From the NCBI GenBank assembly GCA_947479455.1, contig CANJZE010000001.1:203331-267330 (forward strand): 64,000 nt of DNA. The letters run 5' to 3'. The notes under the pieces are model-generated. The model was given only the letters and a program-made list of their open reading frames with translations. It was not told the DNA's origin and did no database searches. A program made the position numbers and the translations under genes. This document shows positions 34,253 through 41,531 of this stretch, one piece after another. The stretch comes from Bacteroidota bacterium (GTDB taxonomy: Bacteria > Bacteroidota > Bacteroidia > Chitinophagales > LD1). How positions within the stretch are numbered: the stretch's first letter is position 1; the number at the start of each line of letters is the position of its first letter.

Positions 34253-34933
34253 ATGAAAAAACTAAACATTGCCTTGCTCTTATTGGTTTTCACTTTTGCG
34301 GCAAATGCGCAGTTCAATGTGCATGAGTTAGGTAAGAAGGATGTGTATTTTGGTATTGCGCTTGGAGTAAACATGGCGGACTTTAAAGTTTATCACACAG
34401 CGCGTGTTCCACAAAACGATTCTGTTCGTTCGGTAGTGCCGAAGTTAGGACCCGGGTTTAATCTCGGTATTATCTGCAACTATCAGTTTCATAAATATTT
34501 CGATTTGCGTTTTATTCCCACGCTTTCTTTCAGTGATAAGAACATTCAGTACGAAGACCTCGATCACAACATTGTAAAGAAAAGTATCTCGTCTATCTAT
34601 CTTGATTTTCCGTTGCTGATTCGTTTCAAGTCAGAGCCGATTAAGGATTTTCGGGTGTATGTAATTGCAGGAGCGCGTTACGATTTCGATTTGGCTTCGA
34701 ATGTAAAGGCGCGTAAAGCCGATGATATAATTAAGTTGAGTAAACACGATATAGCTGCTGAGTACGGTTTCGGCTTTATGATTTACTTCCCTTATTTCAT
34801 TTTGAGTCCCGAGTTGAAAATGAGCCACGGACTTATCAATGTGCATTCGCCCACACCCGGGTTAATTAATTCGCGCACTATCGAGCGCATGTATTCGCGC
34901 ACGTTTACCTTTACACTTAACCTCGAAGGTTAA
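34253..34933 (+). CDS. porT: Type IX secretion protein PorT (outer-membrane barrel)
   Basis: A 226-residue protein with a signal peptide ending at ANAQ and a beta-barrel of about eight strands. Its length, position right after menG and segments such as FDLRFIPTLSFSDKNIQYE and SIYLDFPLLIRFKSEPI match PorT (SprT). PorT is a T9SS component in Porphyromonas and Flavobacterium. Its presence agrees with the T9SS sorting domains on the proteins at 13444-15750 and 41532-44210. Its stop overlaps the next ATG by one base. Confidence 0.85.
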   Translation: MKKLNIALLLLVFTFAANAQFNVHELGKKDVYFGIALGVNMADFKVYHTARVPQNDSVRSVVPKLGPGFNLGIICNYQFHKYFDLRFIPTLSFSDKNIQYEDLDHNIVKKSISSIYLDFPLLIRFKSEPIKDFRVYVIAGARYDFDLASNVKARKADDIIKLSKHDIAAEYGFGFMIYFPYFILSPELKMSHGLINVHSPTPGLINSRTIERMYSRTFTFTLNLEG

Positions 34934-35544
34934 TGTCGCTCTTAAAAAAAATAAGTTCCACCGATTTTGAAATTGCTCTTTGGCGCATTGAAGAAGAACT
35001 CTCGTTCTTTGAAGAAAAATTTCATGCACAACCCGATATTAAAAACGAAAACAAACGACTGCAATGGTATGCTTCGCGTTATCTCGTCAACGAAATGCTT
35101 GGCGGCAATTCAACCATTGAAAAAGATGCGAACGGCAAACCTGTGCTTAAAAATTCTGAGGCGCACGTTTCTATTTCGCACACGCAGCAGTTTGCGGCTG
35201 TTATGTTTAGTAAGAACAAAGCAGTAGGAATTGATTTGGAAAATATAAACCCCAAGGTGGAGCGCATAGCGCACAAGTTTTTGCGCGAAGATGAAATCAA
35301 TGCCATTGATGAAGAAGAGAAGATTGGCAAACTGATTTTGTATTGGAGCGCCAAGGAAGCTTTGTATAAACTGCACGGCAAAGGCGATATAGAATTTACC
35401 ACGCAATTGCTTATTGAGCCCTTTGATTTAAACCCAACCGGTGAACTGAAAGCCGAAATTGCAGGCATTGAACAGCCGATTAAAAACCTAAAACTTAACT
35501 ACGAGTTTTTTGAAGGACATGTGCTGACGTATGTAGTGGCATAA
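34933..35544 (+). CDS. 4'-phosphopantetheinyl transferase superfamily protein
   Basis: A 203-residue Sfp-type transferase that loads phosphopantetheine from CoA onto carrier proteins. The conserved elements are VSISHTQQFAAVMFS near residue 79, VGIDLENI near 97 (metal-binding Asp) and WSAKEALYKLHGKG near 139 (Glu and Lys). One base overlap (TAATG) with porT indicates translational coupling. No polyketide or peptide synthetase is in the window, so it may serve the fatty-acid carrier protein. Confidence 0.9.
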   Translation: MSLLKKISSTDFEIALWRIEEELSFFEEKFHAQPDIKNENKRLQWYASRYLVNEMLGGNSTIEKDANGKPVLKNSEAHVSISHTQQFAAVMFSKNKAVGIDLENINPKVERIAHKFLREDEINAIDEEEKIGKLILYWSAKEALYKLHGKGDIEFTTQLLIEPFDLNPTGELKAEIAGIEQPIKNLKLNYEFFEGHVLTYVVA

Positions 35545-35616
35545 ACCCCTAAACCATATTGTCCTTTCTGCGTATAATATAGGATTGAAAAGACTGTAAA
35601 GCCTTCAAATACAATT

Positions 35617-36879
35617 ATGGAGAACAAAGCATCAGAAAACATACCTTCTTATATCCGGAATTTGCCTCCGCGCCCCGTTGATGACATGGAACGAATCAAT
35701 GCTTTGCTGCAGTTTGCTATTTTAGATACGACTCCCGAAAGGGAGTATGATGAAATTACCCTCCTTGCTTCTGAAATTTGTCAAGCGCCTATCTCATCAA
35801 TAGGATTTATAGACCAAAATCGTCAGGTGCTTAAATCGAACCGCGGCTTAACCTATGTAAGCCCTCGAGAAGACACATTTTGTAATCATGCCATTAGTAA
35901 ACCGCAAGAAATACTAGTTGTTCCTGATTCGCGGCAGGATCCCCGTTTTTCAGATCATCCAGCTGTACTCAACGAACCGAACGTAATTTTTTATGTCGGT
36001 GTTCCCCTGGTTACTACCGATGGATATGCAATAGGAACAATTTGTGTGGTAGATAACAAACCGCGCGAACTCACTCAAAAACAACTTGATTTATTAAAGG
36101 CACTTGCCAATCAGGTAATGAAACTGCTCGACCTTCGAAAAAATAATATGGAGCTCGCAAGCATAGGTAAACAATTGCGGGAACGCGCTATGGAATTACA
36201 GGATGCCAACAAGGAATTGGAATCGTTCAACTATACCGTGTCGCACGACTTGCAATCGCCTTTGCGCTCTATCAATGGTTTTTCTAAATTTTTACTAAAA
36301 GGATACAGCGATAAACTGGATGCCGAAGGCAAAGAATTTTTACTGCATATCAGTAGTAGCGCACTGCGAATGAACGATCTCATACGCGACTTGCTTCAAT
36401 TTTCTAAATTGGGTAAAGTGCCTTTAACCAAAACCGAAGTGGAGATGAATGCGTTAGTTAGTGAAGTAGTTAATGAAGTGCAACTGGAAAAGCGAAATGA
36501 AAAAGCACAGGTTAAACTACAAGCTTTAAAACCAGTAATGGCAGACCGCGGTTTACTTAAACAGGTTTGGGTAAATTTGATTAGCAACGCGTTTAAATAT
36601 TCCTCCAAGAAAGATGAACCCATTGTGGAAATTGGTATGACAGAAATAAACAACGAGTCAGTATACTTTGTAAAAGATAACGGGGCAGGATTTAATATGG
36701 AAGCCTGCAACGAAAAACTGTTTGGTATATTTCAACGCATGCACACCGCTGATGACTTTGAAGGAACTGGTGTTGGTTTATCTACCGTTCAGCGCATCGT
36801 AAACCGCCATGGTGGAAAAATATGGGCAGAAGCCAAAGTGAATGAAGGGGCTACGTTTTATTTTACGATGGCTGCGTAA
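35617..36879 (+). CDS. GAF-domain sensor histidine kinase (soluble)
   Basis: A 420-residue cytoplasmic kinase without membrane segments. A GAF domain covers about residues 40-180 (ICQAPISSIGFIDQNRQVLKS ... GVPLVTTDGYAIGTICVVDN), a short coiled coil at 180-205, then HisKA with His210 in YTVSHDLQSPLRS, and a HATPase domain with NLISNAFKY, VKDNGAGFN and GTGVGLSTVQRIV. The GAF domain may bind a small ligand or bilin; no chromophore cysteine is obvious. The H-box style with HDLQSPLR is shared with phytochrome-like kinases. No response regulator is adjacent. Confidence 0.9.
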   Translation: MENKASENIPSYIRNLPPRPVDDMERINALLQFAILDTTPEREYDEITLLASEICQAPISSIGFIDQNRQVLKSNRGLTYVSPREDTFCNHAISKPQEILVVPDSRQDPRFSDHPAVLNEPNVIFYVGVPLVTTDGYAIGTICVVDNKPRELTQKQLDLLKALANQVMKLLDLRKNNMELASIGKQLRERAMELQDANKELESFNYTVSHDLQSPLRSINGFSKFLLKGYSDKLDAEGKEFLLHISSSALRMNDLIRDLLQFSKLGKVPLTKTEVEMNALVSEVVNEVQLEKRNEKAQVKLQALKPVMADRGLLKQVWVNLISNAFKYSSKKDEPIVEIGMTEINNESVYFVKDNGAGFNMEACNEKLFGIFQRMHTADDFEGTGVGLSTVQRIVNRHGGKIWAEAKVNEGATFYFTMAA

Positions 36880-37001
36880 ACCTACTAGCCGTTTTTGGTG
36901 TTTATTCCAATGTTTCATCGGGAATCACCAACAACATTTGTATGCCTTTTCTTTTTGTTGACCGCATGTACCATGAATGACGAAAACAAAAAAAAGGCAG
37001 C

Positions 37002-37388
37002 TCAATCTTTTACTTTGGGAACTCGATAAGTAGTGGCAAATTTCAAGAGTGCAATCAACGCTTTGTCCTCTAACTGTTGAACTGATTTTATTTTTATATG
37101 CCTAAATAGTTTACCTGTGCCTTCGAGTAAACGATAAGGATCGGGAAGTTCCGTCCCGTAATTAAAACCCAGATTTACGTGTTTGCTGGCAGGCATCAAC
37201 CAACAAAAATGTTCAGTCCTTTTTTTTGCACCGGTTCCAAAGCCAATGTTTTTTTGTGGCACCCAAACTACTTCTACTACGGTAGCAAGAACACGATGAA
37301 TTAATTTTCGGGTTTCGCGGGCAATCTCTTTTATATCGGCAGAAAAAGTTTCGATTGCTTTTTCAAATTCTTCGTTAGTCCGTATCAC
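37002..37388 (-). CDS. DUF1801 (YdhG-like) protein
   Basis: A 128-residue protein of the DUF1801 fold: an N-terminal helix with IKEIARETRKLIHRVL, then VEVVWVPQKNIGFGTGAK and the strand pair FCWLMPASKHVNLGFNYGTELPDP, ending with the HIKIKS segment and a C-terminal helix. The fold is YdhG/IscX-unrelated and of unknown biochemical role. It lies 26 bp past the dnaG stop on the same strand and may be its cotranscribed neighbour. Confidence 0.8.
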   Translation of the reverse strand: MIRTNEEFEKAIETFSADIKEIARETRKLIHRVLATVVEVVWVPQKNIGFGTGAKKRTEHFCWLMPASKHVNLGFNYGTELPDPYRLLEGTGKLFRHIKIKSVQQLEDKALIALLKFATTYRVPKVKD

Positions 37389-37414
37389 TATAGAATGATT
37401 TTATAAAGGGAGAA

Positions 37415-39370
37415 TTACGTAGTCGGTCTGTAAATCACATTGCCCACGGTTTTGGCAAATTCTTTTTTCTGCTCTATAAAAAGCTTGTGCAGCTTCATCA
37501 GCTTAATCAGTTCGGTTTCGTCTGTCACTTCTTTCAGTTTGGCTTCAATCTTCTTTAACTCGGCTATGTTCTTAAACTGCTTAAAGCGTATGCAGGCGCT
37601 CTGAATATCTTTTACAAACATCAGTTTCTTATCGGGCAAAACAATCTTGTATTTCTGCCACCAGTTATCGCTGAGAGAATAGGGTTGAGTTAAAAGTTCA
37701 ATGGCAAGCGAGGTCACTTTTTCATCTTCGTTAGCGGTGTAGAATTTTTCATCGTGCACAGTGCCGCTCAAAAATTCGCGCTTCACTAGGTCAAACATCA
37801 TACGGTATTTATCGGTCTCCATTTCGAGCCCGTCCAAATCGTTGAGTACATAAGCGGTCACAGAATCGGCATCCTCTTCTTCACCGGTTTTCCAGCTTCC
37901 GAATTCAATTAAAATGCGGATAATGTCCTTCTCCAAAATATGAAGATTAGATGTTGCCTGATTAAACTGCTCCTGATGAAACGAATCGGGCAGTTGGTCC
38001 TGCTTGCTGTCTTTGGGTTGTTCGGCTTCTCTGTTCTCCGCAGTCTTTTGGTCGTTCGCTTTTTTTCTGCGCAGCTTGTTTACCTCGGTTATCAGAATCT
38101 GCTCCTGAATTTCGAAAAGCTGGCTACACTCTTTCACATAAACGGAACGGTGAATATTGTCAGGGATTTTTGCGATGGATTCAACAATGTCGCGAATCAG
38201 TTCCGATTTTTTTATCGGGTCATGCTTTGCTTCGGCAGCAAACAACGATGCTTTGAAAAGAATAACATCCTTGCGATTTCGCTGAATGAACTGCATAAAA
38301 GCTTCAGAGCCCACCTTCTTCACATACGAATCGGGGTCTTCGGCATCGGGCAAAACCACCACGCGCACATTCATGCCTTCTTCCAGAATTAAATCGGTTC
38401 CGCGCAGCGCGGCTTTTATACCCGCAGCATCGCCATCATAAAGCATGGTAATGTTTGGGGTAATCCGTTTTATCAAACGAATCTGGTCAACCGTTAGCGA
38501 AGTGCCCGAACTCGAAACCGAGTTTTCCATACCCGCCTGATGCAGCGAAATAACATCGGTGTATCCTTCTACTAAAAGACATTCATCCTTCTTTCTTATT
38601 TCATTTTTTGCGAAGTAACCGCCATAAAGAATTTTGCTCTTGAGGTAAACTTCACTCTCGGGTGTGTTGACATACTTAGGCGCTTTCTCATCCTTAATCA
38701 TGATGCGCCCGCCAAAGCCCACCACCTTGCCCGTCATGTTATGAATAGGAAACATTACGCGGTTGCGGAAAAAATCAACCGTACTGTTTTCTTTTGGCGA
38801 AGTGAGCCCTGCTTTCTTGAGCACTTCCAGTTGAAACCCTTCTTTCAACGCGTGCTTCGTAAACACATCGTAACCTTCGGGCGCAAAACCCAATTGGAAT
38901 TTTTCAATCGTATGATTCAGAAACCCGCGCTCTTTAAAATACGCCAAACCAATTTTGCCGTTTTCGTTTTGCAGCATGTAATCGGTAAAGAACTTCTGCG
39001 CTGCTGCATTGGCTATATGAATACTCTCAACTAAGTTGTGCTTCTCCTGCTCTTTCTGTTTGTCTTCATCGGTTTGCTCGTCTTCTTCAATTTCAATATT
39101 GTATTTCTTAGCCAGATACTTCAACGCATCCGGGTAGCTCAACTGCTGATAATCTATCAAAAACTGAATAGGTCCGCCCGCCTTGCCGCAACCAAAACAC
39201 TTGTAAATGTTGCGTGCAGGGTTTACGTTGAACGAAGGCGTTTTTTCGTTATGAAACGGACAAAGACCCAGCAGGTTTGCCCCGCGTTTTTTAAGCGTAA
39301 CAAATTCACCCACCACGTCTTCCACACGCGCTTCGTCATTTATTTTTTGAATGGTCGATTTTGAAATCAT
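37415..39370 (-). CDS. dnaG: DNA primase
   Basis: Synthesises RNA primers at replication forks. The 651-residue protein has an N-terminal zinc finger (CPFHNEKTPSF and CFGCGKAGG near residues 38-64), the catalytic core with FGGRIM near 220 and the Toprim acidic motifs LVEGYTDV near 262 and MLYDGDAAG near 310, and a C-terminal helicase-interaction region rich in charged residues. ATG 39370 (MISKSTIQKIND) fits the family; the longer start adds eight unlikely residues. It is divergent from the DUF4476 gene. Confidence 0.96.
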   Translation of the reverse strand: MISKSTIQKINDEARVEDVVGEFVTLKKRGANLLGLCPFHNEKTPSFNVNPARNIYKCFGCGKAGGPIQFLIDYQQLSYPDALKYLAKKYNIEIEEDEQTDEDKQKEQEKHNLVESIHIANAAAQKFFTDYMLQNENGKIGLAYFKERGFLNHTIEKFQLGFAPEGYDVFTKHALKEGFQLEVLKKAGLTSPKENSTVDFFRNRVMFPIHNMTGKVVGFGGRIMIKDEKAPKYVNTPESEVYLKSKILYGGYFAKNEIRKKDECLLVEGYTDVISLHQAGMENSVSSSGTSLTVDQIRLIKRITPNITMLYDGDAAGIKAALRGTDLILEEGMNVRVVVLPDAEDPDSYVKKVGSEAFMQFIQRNRKDVILFKASLFAAEAKHDPIKKSELIRDIVESIAKIPDNIHRSVYVKECSQLFEIQEQILITEVNKLRRKKANDQKTAENREAEQPKDSKQDQLPDSFHQEQFNQATSNLHILEKDIIRILIEFGSWKTGEEEDADSVTAYVLNDLDGLEMETDKYRMMFDLVKREFLSGTVHDEKFYTANEDEKVTSLAIELLTQPYSLSDNWWQKYKIVLPDKKLMFVKDIQSACIRFKQFKNIAELKKIEAKLKEVTDETELIKLMKLHKLFIEQKKEFAKTVGNVIYRPTT

Positions 39371-39415
39371 GATTTCGGGATGCCGAAAATACAAGAAATT
39401 ATGGAAGGTAATTCA

Positions 39416-39485
39416 TTACACAAAGGCACGAAGACGCGAAGAAAAACCCTTTGAATTTCCTTTGTGCCATCGCGCCTTTGTGTAA
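39416..39485. repeat. Inverted repeat of TTACACAAAGGCACGAAGACGCG family
   Basis: Left arm TTACACAAAGGCACGAAGAC (39416-39435) and right arm GTGCCATCGCGCCTTTGTGTAA with flanking TTT (39460-39485) pair with two interruptions around a spacer with AAACCCTTTGAATTTCC. It occupies the divergent gap between dnaG and the DUF4476 gene, about 30 bp from the dnaG start region. Confidence 0.8.
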
Positions 39486-39634
39486 CACTTTCCTCATTTA
39501 CATTTTTTTGCATTCGCTCAATCCCCCAATGAAAACAACAGTTTCAACCACTCTCCATTCAGTATTTTCCATTCACCATTAAACCTTGGCACTACTTTCG
39601 AAATCATACAAGCATAATTTCTTCACCAAAAATT

Positions 39635-39646
39635 AAAAGGAGGAAA
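39635..39646 (+). promoter_or_regulatory. Strong Shine-Dalgarno sequence AAAAGGAGGAAA
   Basis: GGAGG lies nine bases before ATG 39653, fully complementary to the 16S rRNA tail. Nearly all other genes of this window have only A-rich leaders, so this site stands out and fixes the start of the DUF4476 gene. Confidence 0.75.
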
Positions 39647-39652
39647 CAGGTT

Positions 39653-40495
39653 ATGAAAACGATTACACTCAACAACAACACAAGTTTTGAATCAATGATT
39701 CAAAAGAAGATGCAAACGCAAATCAAAAAATTAATGGTGCTTGCACTTTTAGCCTTCGCAGCATTCGCAGCATTTGCACAAACCTATCAACCAAACATCT
39801 CCATTCTTAATTTACGATTAAGCGATGGCGCTGCATTCAAAGTTTTTATTGACGGACAACAAGCAGGTGGCACAGGCACAGTTGCCAAATTCAACAGCAC
39901 ACAAGGCGAACACTACTTACAGGTTTACAGAATTGGCAAATCGTGGGGCTATGAAACTATGGACAATGCATTTAGAGGAAATGTAGTTCTTACAGGAAAT
40001 GCAGAAGCGTTTGCAACGGTTTATCCCGATATGCAGAAGATTAAATTCGACAATATACTTGCCCTGAACACCACGCCACAATTTGGTCACAATAAACCAA
40101 TCATCTGTTATTATCCTCAACGCCCGAATTTACATGGAGATGTTATACAAACTGCTTACACGCATTGCAATGAAACACTGGTTATACCGCAGGCAACTGT
40201 TGCACCGCAACCTATGTGTATGAGCGAGTTCAACCAGTTGAAACAAACGATTGACCATGCAGGTTTCGAAAGCACAAGGTTGAGTATCTTCAAACAGGCA
40301 TTACCTTACAACTACTTTACCTCGGCACAGGTGCGCGACTTAATGGATATGTTTTGGTTCGAAAGTACCAAACTCGAAATGGCAAAGCTTGCTTACCCAA
40401 AAACTGTTGACCAGAACAATTACTACATCGTTAACAATGGCTTTAATTTCAGTAGCAGCGTGAATGCGTTAGGAGAATATGTAGCTATGAGATAA
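39653..40495 (+). CDS. Secreted DUF4476 domain protein
   Basis: A 280-residue exported protein. Two dozen polar residues precede a hydrophobic core (VLALLAFAAFAAFA) and a cleavage site near FAQ at about 43; the extended n-region may mean that the ATG at residue 14 or 18 is also usable. The C-terminal 95 residues, from MSEFNQLKQTI, fit DUF4476, whose helices carry alternating F/L positions and the FESTKLEMAKLAYPKTVDQNNYY ending. Function is unknown. An exceptional Shine-Dalgarno site suggests high expression, and a terminator follows at once. Confidence 0.82.
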   Translation: MKTITLNNNTSFESMIQKKMQTQIKKLMVLALLAFAAFAAFAQTYQPNISILNLRLSDGAAFKVFIDGQQAGGTGTVAKFNSTQGEHYLQVYRIGKSWGYETMDNAFRGNVVLTGNAEAFATVYPDMQKIKFDNILALNTTPQFGHNKPIICYYPQRPNLHGDVIQTAYTHCNETLVIPQATVAPQPMCMSEFNQLKQTIDHAGFESTRLSIFKQALPYNYFTSAQVRDLMDMFWFESTKLEMAKLAYPKTVDQNNYYIVNNGFNFSSSVNALGEYVAMR

Positions 40496-40515
40496 GCAGA
40501 GTTTTTTCTCAAAAG

Positions 40516-40553
40516 CAAAACCGGCAGCCGAATATTAGTTGCCGGTTTTTTTT
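40516..40553 (+). terminator. Terminator of the DUF4476 gene, overlapping the convergent gene
   Basis: AAAACCGGCA and TGCCGGTTTT arms with a T8 run starting 20 bp after the stop codon. The right arm and T run lie within the last codons of the convergent CvfB-like gene (stop at 40535-40537). On the opposite strand the A-run also yields T residues, so it may work in both directions. Confidence 0.85.
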
Positions 40554-41410
40554 GTCTTGTCGGGTATCAGGCGAATGAGATTTTCTTTCAAATCTATCTT
40601 GCCTTCTTTATACAAAATGCCTACTGCTTTCTTAAAATTCTTTTTGCTTATACCCAGCACCTGATGAATGACTTCGGGTGGAGAAATATCGCTGAGTTGT
40701 AAAAACCCTTTGTGTTCTTTCAGTTTGTCGAGCAGCACCTGTGTTACATCTTTTGCGGCAGCAATTCCCTGCCGTTGCAAAGCCACATCAATCTTTCCGT
40801 CTTCGCGAATTTTTTTCACGTAACCGGTTACATGCGTTCCTTTTTCTATGGGTTTAAATATTTCGTTCTTGAAAAGTATACCCCAGTGTTTGTTGTTGAT
40901 GATAACGCGAATGCCCACTTCGTTTTCGTAAGTAATCAGCAAATCAACTTCATCGTTCTGTTTCAATTCTACATCGCGGTTCTTGATGAACTTGTTTAGG
41001 TTGGTAGTAGCCGCAACTCGCTTTGAAGCTTTGTCGAGATAAACGAAAACCAGATAATATTTATCTACATCCACATGTTGCGCCTGCTCACGAAAAGGCA
41101 AAAACAAATCTTTGTCCAAACCCCAGTCGAGAAAAGCTCCAATGCCGCTCACCTCTTTCACCAACAAGTAAGCCGCTTCACCAACTTTCGCCAATGGCTT
41201 TTGTGTGGTTGCCACAGGTCTGTCTTCCGAATCTTTGTAAAGAAACACTTCCACTTCTTTGCCTTCTTTCATTTCGGATGTAATAAATTTCTTCGGCAGC
41301 AAAACTTCTTCAACTTCCTCCTCTCCTTTCGGGTTCGGGTCAGCTAAATAGAATCCGTTTTCGGAACGCCTTGAAATTTTAAGTGTATTGAATTTACCGA
41401 AGTGAAGCAT
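40535..41410 (-). CDS. CvfB/YitL-like S1-domain RNA-binding protein
   Basis: A 291-residue protein with three S1-like OB modules in series: an N-terminal module near residues 1-60, then GAFLDWGLDKDLFLPFREQ near 90-110 and HVTGYVKKIREDGKIDVAL near 195-215, and a C-terminal winged-helix (LQLSDISPPEVIHQVLGISKKNFKKAVGILYKEGKI). This architecture matches CvfB, a conserved virulence and RNA-binding factor in Firmicutes and Bacteroidota. Its exact RNA target is unknown. The coding end lies inside the opposing gene's terminator hairpin. Confidence 0.88.
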   Translation of the reverse strand: MLHFGKFNTLKISRRSENGFYLADPNPKGEEEVEEVLLPKKFITSEMKEGKEVEVFLYKDSEDRPVATTQKPLAKVGEAAYLLVKEVSGIGAFLDWGLDKDLFLPFREQAQHVDVDKYYLVFVYLDKASKRVAATTNLNKFIKNRDVELKQNDEVDLLITYENEVGIRVIINNKHWGILFKNEIFKPIEKGTHVTGYVKKIREDGKIDVALQRQGIAAAKDVTQVLLDKLKEHKGFLQLSDISPPEVIHQVLGISKKNFKKAVGILYKEGKIDLKENLIRLIPDKTKKTGN

Positions 41411-41531
41411 AACCTGTTTAAATTATAATGAAGCCCAATGATACGGAGATTAAAACGAAGAAGCATGAGTCGCGGTGCACAAGCACTTTTTTTAATTACT
41501 TTTCGGCTGCAAAAAACTCAAACCCTTTGCT

